Positions 7,475 to 16,312 of a DNA stretch of 64,000 nucleotides are shown piece after piece. The notes under the pieces are model-generated. The model did no database searches, was not told the DNA's origin, and was given only the letters and a program-made list of their open reading frames with translations. Source of the stretch: an uncultured Muribaculaceae bacterium (lineage in GTDB: Bacteria; Bacteroidota; Bacteroidia; Bacteroidales; Muribaculaceae); NCBI GenBank assembly GCA_910579185.1, contig CAJTTG010000012.1:1-64000 (forward strand). The letters are read 5' to 3'. Numbering within the stretch: position 1 is the stretch's first letter; every line of letters begins with the position of its first letter. The translations under genes were made by a program, and so were the position numbers.

Positions 7475-9250
7475 ATGACATTTGAAGAACTTGGAGTTCG
7501 TGATGATCTCCGCCGCGCCATTGAAGAGCTTGGATTTGAATCGCCCATGCCCGTTCAGGAAAAAGTGATTCCGCATCTGCTCAGTGAGGATGGCGATGTT
7601 GTGGCTCTTGCCCAGACGGGCACAGGCAAAACAGCCGCTTTCGGCCTGCCTTTGCTCCAGCGCATTGATCCCGACATCAACCGTCCGCAGGCGCTCATCC
7701 TTTCTCCCACACGAGAACTTTGTCTGCAGATCGGCAGTGATCTGGCCGACTTTTCCAAATACATGCCTCAGGTCAAGGTGTTGCCGGTCTACGGCGGCTC
7801 AAGCATAGAAAGTCAGATCCGCACTCTGAAAAAGGGAGTGCAGATAATTGTTGCCACTCCCGGTCGTCTGATCGACCTTATCAAGCGTGGTGTGGTGAAA
7901 CTCGATGATGTACATACCGTAGTGCTTGATGAGGCCGACGAGATGCTCAACATGGGTTTCCTCGATTCGATCGACGAGATTCTGGCATCGGTTCCGGACA
8001 ATCGCAAGATGCTGATGTTCTCGGCCACCATGCCTGATGAGATTGCCCGTATCGCAAAGAAATATATGCACGATCCGGTTGAGTTCGTTGTCGGTAACCG
8101 CAACGAAGGATCGGCCAATGTGAACCATATCTACTATATGGTCAATGCCCGTGACAAGTATCTGGCTCTGAAACGTATAGCCGATGACAATCCTAACATC
8201 TACGGAATCGTGTTCTGCCGCACCCGGCGCGACACGCAGGAGATTGCCGACCGCCTGATTGCCGACGGATATAATGCCGATGCGCTCCATGGCGATCTCT
8301 CCCAGCAGCAGCGCGACATTGTGATGCGCAAGTTCCGCGATCGTGTGATCACGTTGCTCGTGGCTACCGATGTGGCTGCCCGTGGGCTTGATGTCGACGA
8401 TCTGACTCATGTGATCAACTATGGTCTGCCCGACGATCCTGCTGTCTATACCCACCGTTCAGGACGAACTGGCAGAGCCGGAAAGACCGGTGTGTCGGTG
8501 GCTATCATCCACTCTCGCGAGAAGGGTAAGCTGCGTGAGATAGAGAAGAAGATTGGCAAGAAGTTCGAGCGTAAGGAAGTTCCGACGCCACAGCACATTA
8601 TCGAGAAGCAGTTGTATAATCTCGCCGACAGGATCGAGAAGGTGAAAGTAGACGAGGAAGAGATTGGAAAATACATCCCGGGTGTGAGCCGCAAACTTGA
8701 ATGGCTCTCGGCTGAAGATCTGCTCAAAAGAGTCATGTCGTTGGAATTCAACCGTCTGCTCGACTACTACCGCGATGCTCCGAAAATTGATTTTATCGAT
8801 GAGAAACCATCGAAAGAACGCAAGAAAGATTCCCGGAAGCCGGCAAATGATGCCGAAAAGGATCGCCGTACGGCTGAAAAGGGAATGGAGCGTATCTACA
8901 TAAATCTCGGTAAGGCAGACGGTTTCTTCGCCGGCAACCTGATCGATATGCTCAACCATACGGTTACAGGAAAGCGCGTTGATGTAGGCCGGATCGACTT
9001 GATGCCCGGTTATTCGCTGTTCGATGTCAACAGTGCCGATGCGCGTCGCGTGGTCGAAGGTCTGCGTGGCGGCGAATGGATGGGCAAACGTGTCTATAGT
9101 GAGATTGCCGATACGAAAAAAGATTATGCGCAGGCATCCAAGCGCAAGACCAAGCGTGGTCAGGACGACGAGGAGACAACGTATGATTATTTTTTGAAAA
9201 AAAATCGCGGCGGCACCAAAAAGGCCACAAAGAAAACAAAAAAACGCTAA
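7475..9250 (+). CDS. deaD: DEAD-box ATP-dependent RNA helicase
   Basis: This 591-residue cytoplasmic RNA helicase is of the DeaD/CsdA type, likely to act in ribosome assembly, mRNA decay or cold adaptation. Motifs in order: Q-motif region (about 15-30), AQTGTGKT (46-53), PTREL (79-83), TPGR (129-132), DEAD (153-156), SAT (184-186), and HRSGRTGRAGKTG in the second RecA domain. The C-terminus holds a DbpA-type RNA-binding domain (about 475-550, starting RIYINLGKADGFF) and a basic tail. It is the first chromosomal gene beyond the conjugative element, and its promoter overlaps the likely att site, so insertion could change its expression. Confidence 0.97.
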   Translation: MTFEELGVRDDLRRAIEELGFESPMPVQEKVIPHLLSEDGDVVALAQTGTGKTAAFGLPLLQRIDPDINRPQALILSPTRELCLQIGSDLADFSKYMPQVKVLPVYGGSSIESQIRTLKKGVQIIVATPGRLIDLIKRGVVKLDDVHTVVLDEADEMLNMGFLDSIDEILASVPDNRKMLMFSATMPDEIARIAKKYMHDPVEFVVGNRNEGSANVNHIYYMVNARDKYLALKRIADDNPNIYGIVFCRTRRDTQEIADRLIADGYNADALHGDLSQQQRDIVMRKFRDRVITLLVATDVAARGLDVDDLTHVINYGLPDDPAVYTHRSGRTGRAGKTGVSVAIIHSREKGKLREIEKKIGKKFERKEVPTPQHIIEKQLYNLADRIEKVKVDEEEIGKYIPGVSRKLEWLSAEDLLKRVMSLEFNRLLDYYRDAPKIDFIDEKPSKERKKDSRKPANDAEKDRRTAEKGMERIYINLGKADGFFAGNLIDMLNHTVTGKRVDVGRIDLMPGYSLFDVNSADARRVVEGLRGGEWMGKRVYSEIADTKKDYAQASKRKTKRGQDDEETTYDYFLKKNRGGTKKATKKTKKR

Positions 9251-9255
9251 CTTTG
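9248..9255 (+). promoter_or_regulatory. -7 box overlapping the deaD stop codon
   Basis: TAACTTTG fits the TAnnTTTG consensus exactly; its first three bases are the deaD stop codon. It lies 67 bp before the next ATG. A clear -33 element is not visible, so it is a candidate internal promoter for the DUF3256-xseA-xseB unit. Confidence 0.45.
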
Positions 9256-9322
9256 CATGTCGACCTGTCCGGAGATGCAGGATCTGTTTTTCCGGACAAT
9301 GGTCACATACAATTGTAAGCCT

Positions 9323-9967
9323 ATGAAAACAATCAAGTTAATTCTTGCGACAGTTCTCGGTGCGGTGATGTGTGCGCCGATGGGTGTCAAAGCGCAGACT
9401 GCCGTTGTCGATGCATTCAAATCCGCACCGGCGGCCGTTTTCCCTCTTATCGACAGTTCGACGCGTCTCGATATGATCGACTATTACAACAGTCCTTCGA
9501 ATGTGGGAGCTACGAATGCCCTGTCAGGTCGCTCGCGGATCACGGAATTGACACCGGAATCCATGCGTATTGCCATGACATCTTCCAGCCATTATCAGGT
9601 TGTGGCTCTCCCGATGGGGAACGAGACGCTCACCGCTGTGCTGACAACCGTACTCACACCGGCCCCCGACAGTAAGATGACCGTGTATTCATCCGACTGG
9701 TCGAATGCCGTCACCGATAAGGTGTTCTCACGTCCGGTGCTGAAAGACTGGCTGACGGCAGATGGCCGCAAGAATATTGACGAGGTTGAAATGCTTGTGC
9801 CGTTTCTCCTTGTGGGATATGACTTTGATCCGGCAACCAAGACCCTCACCCTGACAAATAATGTGGCCTCTTTTCTTTCGGAAGAGGTCTATGAAATAGT
9901 CAAGCCTTATTTCCATAATCAGCTGCAATACAGCTGGAATGGCAAGAAATTCGTGGCAGTGAAATGA
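9323..9967 (+). CDS. DUF3256-family exported protein
   Basis: This 214-residue protein has an N-terminal signal peptide (MKTIKLILATVLGAVMCAPM..., cleavage probably after VKAQ). The body resembles DUF3256, a Bacteroidales-restricted family of unknown function (DSSTRLDMIDYYNS near the start, long beta-rich middle). The ATG at 9323 is preferred over an upstream in-frame ATG at 9257 because it gives the proper signal sequence. The stop overlaps the xseA start by 4 bp, so the genes are co-transcribed and probably translationally coupled. The link to exonuclease VII is positional only. Confidence 0.8.
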   Translation: MKTIKLILATVLGAVMCAPMGVKAQTAVVDAFKSAPAAVFPLIDSSTRLDMIDYYNSPSNVGATNALSGRSRITELTPESMRIAMTSSSHYQVVALPMGNETLTAVLTTVLTPAPDSKMTVYSSDWSNAVTDKVFSRPVLKDWLTADGRKNIDEVEMLVPFLLVGYDFDPATKTLTLTNNVASFLSEEVYEIVKPYFHNQLQYSWNGKKFVAVK

Positions 9968-11274
9968 ATTCGGCACTGACGCTATCGCAGCTCAACCGCC
10001 GTGTGGCGCAGGCTCTCAGCGCATCGCCTCTGCAGGGCGTATGGGTAGTGGCCGAACTGTCGGATCTGCGTGTGAGCCACGGACATTGCTACATGGAGTT
10101 GATGGAGAAAGATCCGTCGACCGGTTCGGTGCTTGCGCGCTTGCGCGGTGTGATCTGGGCCAGCACGTTCCCCCGGCTCAACGCTGAGTTTTTCGGGGTG
10201 ACAGGCCGGCGGCTTGAAAGTGGCCTGAAAGTGATGGTCTGCGGTTCGGTCAACTATCATTCGGCATTCGGAATGTCGTTTGTGATCACGGCTATTGATC
10301 CGTCGTACACTATGGGGGAGGCTGAACGCCGACGCCGCGAGATCATCGACCGTCTGACCCGTGAGGGGGTGATCGGGATGAACCGTGAGCTCGAATGGCC
10401 CGATGTGGCTCTGCGTGTGGCTGTGATCTCAGCCTCAGGAGCGGCCGGTTACGGGGATTTCATAAATCAGCTGTTTCATAATCAGGAGCGTCTGCGCTTC
10501 AGTGTGAGGCTTTTTCCGGCCGTCATGCAGGGCGACCGTACATCCCCTTCCGTTATATCCGCGCTTGAAGCTATCGCAGCGGAGCAGGAGGAATATGACT
10601 GCGTGGTCATTATCCGTGGCGGTGGTGCCACCAGCGATCTGCTTGCTTTCGATGATTATAATCTGGCGCTCAATGTGGCGCAGTTCCCGTTGCCGGTGGT
10701 TATCGGGATCGGGCATGAGCGCGACACGACGGTGCTTGACTATGTGGCCAATATGCGCGTCAAGACCCCCACTGCTGCTGCCGAATGGCTTATCGCACGC
10801 GGAACCGCCGCAATGGACCGCTTGCGCAGGATAGCGTCTGACATAATGCTGACAGCTTCGGATATCATTGCCGGTGCGCAGACCCGTCTGGCCTATCTCG
10901 ACAGCGCGCTATCGCTGGCTCCGGAGGCGGCTATGCAGCGTGCGAAGGCTTCGTTGCAACGTGCCACAATAATGCTTGCCGAAACCGGCGCACGGCGTAT
11001 TTCGCCGGAGATGGCCCGGCTGGAGGCAACAGGTAAAGCGGTCGGAACGGCAGCTTTCAATGCAACGGCGCGTGCCTTGGACAGGCTTCGTTCGCGCCGC
11101 GATCTTCTGGCTGCTCTCTCTCCGGAGGCCACGCTGTCGCGAGGATATTCAATCACGATGGTCAATGGCCGGGCAGTACGTTCGGTTTCGGATTTGAAAC
11201 CGGGCGATGTGATCACCACCACTGTGGCCGACGGCACGGTGGATTCAATTGTCAATCAAACACAATCAAAATAA
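9964..11274 (+). CDS. xseA: Exodeoxyribonuclease VII large subunit
   Basis: This 436-residue catalytic subunit of exonuclease VII degrades single-stranded DNA in both directions with several XseB copies. The N-terminal OB-fold (about 1-110: LNRRVAQAL...GVWVVAELSDLRVSHGHCYMEL) is followed by the nuclease domain with the typical stretch VALRVAVISASGAAGYGDFI and IIRGGGATSDLLAFDD, then GIGHERDTTVLD. A helical region (about 290-385) leads to the C-terminal ATLSRGYSITM...GRAVRSV segment. Its stop codon overlaps the xseB start by one base. Confidence 0.97.
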   Translation: MNSALTLSQLNRRVAQALSASPLQGVWVVAELSDLRVSHGHCYMELMEKDPSTGSVLARLRGVIWASTFPRLNAEFFGVTGRRLESGLKVMVCGSVNYHSAFGMSFVITAIDPSYTMGEAERRRREIIDRLTREGVIGMNRELEWPDVALRVAVISASGAAGYGDFINQLFHNQERLRFSVRLFPAVMQGDRTSPSVISALEAIAAEQEEYDCVVIIRGGGATSDLLAFDDYNLALNVAQFPLPVVIGIGHERDTTVLDYVANMRVKTPTAAAEWLIARGTAAMDRLRRIASDIMLTASDIIAGAQTRLAYLDSALSLAPEAAMQRAKASLQRATIMLAETGARRISPEMARLEATGKAVGTAAFNATARALDRLRSRRDLLAALSPEATLSRGYSITMVNGRAVRSVSDLKPGDVITTTVADGTVDSIVNQTQSK

Positions 11275-11507
11275 TGGAACAGAACCAGACTCCACAATTC
11301 AAACCGGTTTCCGAGATGACCTACAATCAGGCCGTTGGCGAACTTGACGCCATCCTCCGCACAATGCAGAGCGACACATGCGATATTGACCGTCTGACCG
11401 CCTATACTCGCCGGGCAACGGAGTTGCTCAAGGAATGCCGCAGCCGTCTGACGGCTACTGATGAGGAACTACGCACTATCCTTGCCGATCTCGACGCCCA
11501 GAAATGA
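11274..11507 (+). CDS. xseB: Exodeoxyribonuclease VII small subunit
   Basis: This 77-residue helical protein has the XseB signature (MTYNQAVGELDAILRTMQSD, then LTAYTRRATELLKECRSRL). It binds the large subunit and is required for exonuclease VII function. The length is normal for the family. The start overlaps the xseA stop (TAATG), indicating translational coupling. A strong terminator follows at 11552. Confidence 0.95.
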   Translation: MEQNQTPQFKPVSEMTYNQAVGELDAILRTMQSDTCDIDRLTAYTRRATELLKECRSRLTATDEELRTILADLDAQK

Positions 11508-11551
11508 TCATAGCTCAGGGGTACGCATAGGCGCCGCTGAATCACTGAAAT

Positions 11552-11589
11552 AAAAATAACGACTGTCCCACGGGGCAGTCGTTATTTTT
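11552..11589. terminator. Bidirectional terminator between xseB and fba
   Basis: A 14-bp stem (11552-11565 with 11576-11589) is flanked by A-runs and T-runs on the respective sides. It can stop both the rightward xse transcript and the leftward aldolase transcript. Confidence 0.85.
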
Positions 11590-11617
11590 ATTGGTTTGTC
11601 GGTCTGTGACGGAGCAA

Positions 11618-12616
11618 TTATTCAGCTTTGCCGTTGCTGCCGAGCACGTTGACAATCTTGTGCTTGTAGAGACGTTCCATTTCATCGCGAGCCGGACCGA
11701 GGTATTTGCGCGGATCGAATTCGCCGGGTTTGGTGGCGAATACTTCGCGAACAGCAGCGGTCATGGCCAGACGGCTGTCAGAGTCGATGTTGATCTTGCA
11801 AACAGCGCTCTTGGCAGCTTTGCGGAGTTCTTCTTCAGGAATACCGATAGCGTCGGGCAGTTTGCCGCCGTATTTGTTGATGGTGTCAACATATTCCTGG
11901 GGAACTGAAGATGAACCGTGGAGTACGATGGGGAATCCGGGGAGTTTTTCCATAACGCCGTCGAGTACGTCGAATGCCAATGGCGGGGGCACGAGCTTGC
12001 CTTCAGCGTTGCGTGTGCACTGCTCGGGAGTGAACTTGTAAGCACCGTGAGAAGTACCGATAGAGATAGCGAGGCTGTCGCAACCTGTACGGGTAGAGAA
12101 GTCGATAACTTCTTCGGGGTCGGTGTAGGTGTGGTGGTCGGAAGAAACTTCGTCCTCAACGCCTGCGAGAACGCCGAGCTCGCCTTCAACGGTTACGTCG
12201 AACTGATGAGCGTAGTCAACAACTTTCTTGGTGAGGGCAACGTTTTCCTCGTAGGGGAGGTGAGAACCGTCGATCATAACGGAAGAGAAGCCGTTGTCGA
12301 TGCAGGATTTGCAAAGCTCGAAGCTGTCACCGTGGTCGAGGTGGAGGCAGATCTGGGGATTTTCCCAGCCGAGTTCCTTAGCGTAAGCAACAGCACCCTG
12401 AGCCATGTAGCGCAGGAGAGTAGCGTTGGCATAGTTGCGTGCGCCTTTCGAAACCTGGAGGATAACGGGAGATTTCTCTTCAGCCGCAGCCTTGATGATG
12501 GCCTGGAGCTGTTCCATGTTATTGAAGTTAAAGGCAGGAACGGCATATCCGCCCTTGATGGCCTTGGCAAACATCTCGCGAGTGTTGACCAAACCTAAGT
12601 CTTTGTAACTTACCAT
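11618..12616 (-). CDS. fba: Class II fructose-bisphosphate aldolase
   Basis: This 332-residue zinc-dependent aldolase interconverts fructose 1,6-bisphosphate with dihydroxyacetone phosphate and glyceraldehyde 3-phosphate in glycolysis and gluconeogenesis. Visible features are the metal-binding segment ICLHLDHGDSFE, the ELGVLAGVEDEV segment, AISIGTSHGAYK and PIVLHGSSSVP, all typical of class II. The ATG at 12616 (MVSYKDLGLVNTREMF) is chosen; a 17-codon upstream extension does not match the family. It is probably monocistronic, with a TAnnTTTG promoter at 12665-12672 and a terminator at 11552-11589. Confidence 0.96.
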   Translation of the reverse strand: MVSYKDLGLVNTREMFAKAIKGGYAVPAFNFNNMEQLQAIIKAAAEEKSPVILQVSKGARNYANATLLRYMAQGAVAYAKELGWENPQICLHLDHGDSFELCKSCIDNGFSSVMIDGSHLPYEENVALTKKVVDYAHQFDVTVEGELGVLAGVEDEVSSDHHTYTDPEEVIDFSTRTGCDSLAISIGTSHGAYKFTPEQCTRNAEGKLVPPPLAFDVLDGVMEKLPGFPIVLHGSSSVPQEYVDTINKYGGKLPDAIGIPEEELRKAAKSAVCKINIDSDSRLAMTAAVREVFATKPGEFDPRKYLGPARDEMERLYKHKIVNVLGSNGKAE

Positions 12617-12664
12617 TGTTGAAATTATTTTTTGGGTTAAAAGTATTTTTGTGGTTTTCAACTG

Positions 12665-12699
12665 CAAATGTACAAAAAAATAATTGTTGCGTCGTCAAA
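12665..12699 (-). promoter_or_regulatory. Promoter of fba
   Basis: On the minus strand TACATTTG (12672-12665) matches the -7 consensus, with TTTG (12699-12696) 23 bp upstream as a slightly distant -33 box. The leader to the ATG is about 45 nt. Confidence 0.6.
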
Positions 12700-12708
12700 A
12701 CGACCGCT

Positions 12709-13491
12709 TTATTTTTTCAGATGCAGCCATGCGTTGAGGCAGCCTACGAATGCGGCTCCGCCCACTATGTTGCCGACTGTGGCCGGAATGAGGTTGGCGG
12801 TGATGAATGTGGCTGTGCTCACGTCGGCTCCTTCAAGCATTCCTGCCGGGATAAAAAACATGTTGGCGATGCAGTGTTCGTAGCCTAATGCCACGAATGC
12901 CATGACCGGCAGGAAGCATCCGGCCATTTTCTCCAGAAGGGTGTGACCGGAGAGGGCAAGCCATACGGCCAGACAGACACACCAGTTGGCTCCAATACCT
13001 TTGATGAACACTGTGAGCCACGGCATTGATACTTTTGCCTCGGCCATGCGGATTATAGCTCCGTGGTATGGCTCGGGGGTGGTGAGGCCGGCAGAATATA
13101 CCATGATGTAGCAGAACGCGAGAGCTCCGATGAAGTTGCCGAGATAGACGAGAATCCAGTTTCTGGCAACGTCGGAAAGCCCGAAGTTGCGTTTCATCAA
13201 TCCGGGCATGAGCAGGGCGTTGTTGCCGGTGAAGAGTTCCGCACCGAGCACCACCACGAGGATAAGACCGATCGGGAACATGCATCCGCTGAGAAGTTTT
13301 TGCAGTCCGGGGTTGCCGGCAGTGATCTCCGGGAAACCAAAGCCTACGATCAGCGACAGCACGCCGCCGAATGCTATGAAAGCTCCGGCCTGGAATGCCT
13401 GGATCAGCAACCGGCCGGTAGGGAGGCCAACTTTGGTCTGCCCCACATTGATTGTGGCGGCGGTTATTTCCTGGGGTGTACGTAGTTTCAT
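12709..13491 (-). CDS. Formate/nitrite transporter family protein
   Basis: This 260-residue FNT-family pentameric inner-membrane channel has six hydrophobic segments. Family hallmarks are AFIAFGGVLSLIV in TM1, GAELFTGNNALL, the LVYLGNFIGAL segment, GIGANWCVCLAVWLA and the ALGYEHCIANMFFIP region with the conserved central histidine. Likely substrates are formate or nitrite, fitting mixed-acid fermentation in an anaerobe; the substrate is not decided by sequence alone. No neighbouring pyruvate formate-lyase gene is seen here, so the pathway link is inferred. Confidence 0.9.
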   Translation of the reverse strand: MKLRTPQEITAATINVGQTKVGLPTGRLLIQAFQAGAFIAFGGVLSLIVGFGFPEITAGNPGLQKLLSGCMFPIGLILVVVLGAELFTGNNALLMPGLMKRNFGLSDVARNWILVYLGNFIGALAFCYIMVYSAGLTTPEPYHGAIIRMAEAKVSMPWLTVFIKGIGANWCVCLAVWLALSGHTLLEKMAGCFLPVMAFVALGYEHCIANMFFIPAGMLEGADVSTATFITANLIPATVGNIVGGAAFVGCLNAWLHLKK

Positions 13492-13547
13492 CTGCGGATT
13501 TTTGCGCGAAGTTACGAAAAATCCGCAGATGAGTCAAGTGTCGGCGT

Positions 13548-14435
13548 TCAGAGGAAGAGGATCAGGCCGCTGGAGAGTGGGGTGAAGGATGGCTGTCCGG
13601 ATCCGCGGAGTACGCTGTTTGGGGAGTATTTGACATAGAGGTTCAGACCGTAGCCTATGTGAAGGGCGGCCATGAAGTCGATTGTGAAGCGTCGCTGGCC
13701 TATGTGGTCGGTGACCTGTTCAGCCTTCTCGCCATCCGGTGTCTCCCACTTTGTTTTCATGCTTGCATGTGGATTGTAGTTGAACACGGCACCGAGTCTC
13801 AGGGAGCAATTGTCGCCGATGAACCGGAATGGAAGTGTCTGATGCCACAGAAGGGGCACTCCGAGACTGAAAACTTTGAGCCGGGATCCTTTTGCTTCCA
13901 CATCGTCGGGATATTGCCCGGTTGCCACTCCGCCGTTTTCCGTCGGGATGAAGCGGTTTTGCGATGTTGATATGCGGTAGTTGCGCCAGGTGAAACCGAA
14001 GCCGAGTGTCAGGCGACTTGATTTCCATGGCATGCGGTAGCTGACAGCCAGGGCGTTGAGCCATGAGATTTCAAGAGATTTGCCCATCTCGATTCCGGTG
14101 CCGTCGGGTTGTCCGCATGCGTTGACCCATCCGATGCCGGGGCCTCCGACATTCAGATCCCAGGGTGAGTTGCCGGTGTTGACAATTGACAGTGATCCAT
14201 GGCTGCGGCGTGCTTCGATACGCACGGGTCTGTCGAATGATTCGGTGTAGTCCGAACGGGTTTCTCCGTCGGCTGTTTTGCTGATCACGGCGAGGTTGAA
14301 GCCGGAGGGGGCTTCTGTGAGGGTGACAGTAGTGGGGCTGTTGATGGAGAGAACCGTGTCGGGCTGCTGTGGAGTGGCGGCACAGGTGTATGTGGCGGCG
14401 GCTGTAAGTAGTAGGGTTGCAAGTATATGTTTCAT
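13548..14435 (-). CDS. Predicted outer-membrane beta-barrel protein, paralogue A
   Basis: This 295-residue protein has a signal peptide (MKHILATLLLTAAATYTCAA), an N-terminal segment DTVLSINSPTTVTLTEAP and a beta-rich remainder ending in a hydrophobic ILFL-type C-terminus, as in outer-membrane barrels. The N-terminal motif is repeated in the adjacent upstream gene (DTIITVDSPRQVTVTKTA), so the two are diverged paralogues. It is the last gene of a five-gene leftward unit headed by an ECF sigma factor, 39 bp after its paralogue. I do not recognise a named family; the role is unknown, possibly envelope stress or surface sensing. Confidence 0.65.
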   Translation of the reverse strand: MKHILATLLLTAAATYTCAATPQQPDTVLSINSPTTVTLTEAPSGFNLAVISKTADGETRSDYTESFDRPVRIEARRSHGSLSIVNTGNSPWDLNVGGPGIGWVNACGQPDGTGIEMGKSLEISWLNALAVSYRMPWKSSRLTLGFGFTWRNYRISTSQNRFIPTENGGVATGQYPDDVEAKGSRLKVFSLGVPLLWHQTLPFRFIGDNCSLRLGAVFNYNPHASMKTKWETPDGEKAEQVTDHIGQRRFTIDFMAALHIGYGLNLYVKYSPNSVLRGSGQPSFTPLSSGLILFL

Positions 14436-14474
14436 GTTGATTTCAAATTTGGATGTTGGGGTGGAGCTGATATG

Positions 14475-15326
14475 TTAGAAACCGAGAGAGAAACCGAGCG
14501 AAAGGGTAGTATAGCCCGGTCCATATATGCTTTTGAATGGTTTGACGGGCGACCATCGTAGGTAGATACCGGCATTGTCAATGGCTCCTACTGTCAGTAG
14601 CAGGTCGGGTGTCAGCAGGCGTTGGTGGAGACCCTTGAAGGTCCGGCTGTACTTGGTGTCTCCGAGATGGTAGCTCATATCAGCACTGGTGTGGATATTG
14701 AGGTTGGCCACAACTCCAAGGGAGAAACCGAATGAGCGGTGGATGCGTTGGGTGTAGAGCAGTGGTATGTGGAGAGCGTAGTTCTGGATGCTTGCGGTGC
14801 AGTCGGTGGCTCCATCGGGAGCCGGGGTAAGTAGCAGGGCGTCGCCTTCTTTTTCTGTCAGGGTGTTTTTGCCGATTGCGATCCTCCGGTAGCCGAGTCC
14901 AAGGCCGAAGTTGAATTCCGCACCATGGCGGCGGATGCTGTAGCCTATGACTTCATTGATACCTATTTCGAAGGACAGTTTCATCGGATCAGGGTCGGAT
15001 TGCGGAAAGACCATGCCTACATATATGCCTCGGAATCCATCGACGGAACGCAGGGTGCGGTTGGATCGTGGAGCGGTTTTCGATGTGAATGGCAGGTTGA
15101 ACTGTATGTTGTCGGTTGTCACGCTGTCAGTGGCAACGGTGTAGGAGTAGTTGAAATTCTTGTCGTTGCGCGAGCCAAGGATGTTGACGCAGGTGGTCTC
15201 GGCTGTTTTTGTCACGGTCACTTGCCGTGGTGAGTCGACGGTGATGATGGTGTCGGCTTCGCTTTGTGCGGAGGCTGAAAGGGCGCATGCTATTGCAAGG
15301 GCAAACAGTGATCTCATTTTCTTCAT
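14475..15326 (-). CDS. Predicted outer-membrane beta-barrel protein, paralogue B
   Basis: This 283-residue exported protein (signal peptide MKKMRSLFALAIACALSASA) begins its mature part with DTIITVDSPRQVTVTKTAETT, similar to paralogue A. The rest alternates short hydrophobic beta strands and ends LSLGFSLGF, with a C-terminal Phe typical of outer-membrane barrels. It starts 5 bp after the preceding gene in the sigma operon, so co-expression is likely. The family is not recognised and the function unknown. Confidence 0.65.
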   Translation of the reverse strand: MKKMRSLFALAIACALSASAQSEADTIITVDSPRQVTVTKTAETTCVNILGSRNDKNFNYSYTVATDSVTTDNIQFNLPFTSKTAPRSNRTLRSVDGFRGIYVGMVFPQSDPDPMKLSFEIGINEVIGYSIRRHGAEFNFGLGLGYRRIAIGKNTLTEKEGDALLLTPAPDGATDCTASIQNYALHIPLLYTQRIHRSFGFSLGVVANLNIHTSADMSYHLGDTKYSRTFKGLHQRLLTPDLLLTVGAIDNAGIYLRWSPVKPFKSIYGPGYTTLSLGFSLGF

Positions 15327-15331
15327 TGTGT

Positions 15332-15784
15332 TTATTTTGCTTTGTTGATCAGTTTTTTGACATCGTTGACGGAGGCATTGCCTTCAAGGTAGAGGAGCAC
15401 GAGTTTTCCGCCGGAATTGAGGTTGCCGTTGAGGAAAAGAATGTAGCGGTTCTGTCCCTCGGTTTTCGGGAGCACATAGAATCCGTAGAGCAGATGGCCG
15501 GAAGAATACCTGACCTCTTTTGACGTGGCTTTGGATCCGTCGCGTAGCACCATGCGCTCTATTTCTATGGCTTTCTCGGGTTGTCCGGGTATTGAGAGTG
15601 CGTGATAGAGCGAGAGGTTGACATCATGGAGCTTGCTGCGTGTGAGCAATGTTTCTGTGGCTCCCGGCAGGGAAGTGTAGCTCTCGGTGAAGGCCGACTG
15701 GATGCTCATGTTTTTCTGGGCATGGGATGTTGCCGGAAGCAGGATCGCGGCCATCAGGAGGATTAGTGACAGAAATCTATTCAT
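15332..15784 (-). CDS. Exported protein of unknown function in sigma operon
   Basis: This 150-residue protein has a clear signal peptide (MNRFLSLILLMAAILLPATSHAQ). The mature part of about 127 residues has EIERMVLRDGSKATSKEVRYSSG followed by a strand-rich HLLYGFYVLP and RYILFLNGN, resembling small Bacteroidales periplasmic families (DUF4252/DUF6108-like), but I cannot assign one firmly. It lies 24 bp downstream of the anti-sigma-like gene and 5 bp upstream of the barrel pair, so it probably acts in the same envelope process. Confidence 0.6.
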   Translation of the reverse strand: MNRFLSLILLMAAILLPATSHAQKNMSIQSAFTESYTSLPGATETLLTRSKLHDVNLSLYHALSIPGQPEKAIEIERMVLRDGSKATSKEVRYSSGHLLYGFYVLPKTEGQNRYILFLNGNLNSGGKLVLLYLEGNASVNDVKKLINKAK

Positions 15785-15808
15785 GACTGAAGGGTGGGTA
15801 TATGGTTC

Positions 15809-16312
15809 TTAGTTTATGTCGTCGGGGAACTGGATCGAGCCGAATGCTGAGAGGTCGGAGTTGATCTGATTCTCGGTGACCGACAAGGCTTCGGAAAATT
15901 CAGAGAGATTGTCGTCGATAATGGCCATGACTTTCTCTGTGTCAGTCACGGTGTGGCCGTCGACGTAGGCCACGCAGATGCCTGATTGTGAGTCTGACGC
16001 GTCGGTTCGGTGGATTATGGCGGTTATGGCCGGAATTATGATGGCGAAAGCCACTGCTGCGGCTGCCGATATGATCAGACGGTGGCGTGACGGCCGTTTT
16101 TTGCTGTCTTTGGCCGATGGCGATGCTGTTTTCGCACTGTCGAACAGCGAGTAGGCGACTACGGCTCTCGCGGAGTCGATCTCATCGCCTTGCAGCGTGG
16201 GATCGGCAAGGAGTGTCCGTAGGCGTTGCTCCTCGTCCAGTGTTGTGGTGCCGTCGAAATATCGGTCAATAAGTCGGATGGCTTCTTTGCGTATGTCGTT
16301 GTCTGGTGTCAT
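15809..16312 (-). CDS. Single-pass membrane protein, candidate anti-sigma factor
   Basis: This 167-residue protein has a cytoplasmic N-terminal helical region of about 78 residues (RLIDRYFDGTTTLDEEQRLRTLL), a basic KKRPSRHR stop, one membrane segment (about 79-100) and a C-terminal part of about 65 residues outside. This is the layout of Bacteroidota anti-sigma factors. The EAIRLIDRYFDGTTTLDEEQRL motif is common in proteins encoded beside ECF sigma genes. Its start overlaps the sigma gene's stop by 4 bp. The anti-sigma role is inferred from context and topology; the C-terminal part does not look like a FecR domain. Confidence 0.65.
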   Translation of the reverse strand: MTPDNDIRKEAIRLIDRYFDGTTTLDEEQRLRTLLADPTLQGDEIDSARAVVAYSLFDSAKTASPSAKDSKKRPSRHRLIISAAAAVAFAIIIPAITAIIHRTDASDSQSGICVAYVDGHTVTDTEKVMAIIDDNLSEFSEALSVTENQINSDLSAFGSIQFPDDIN

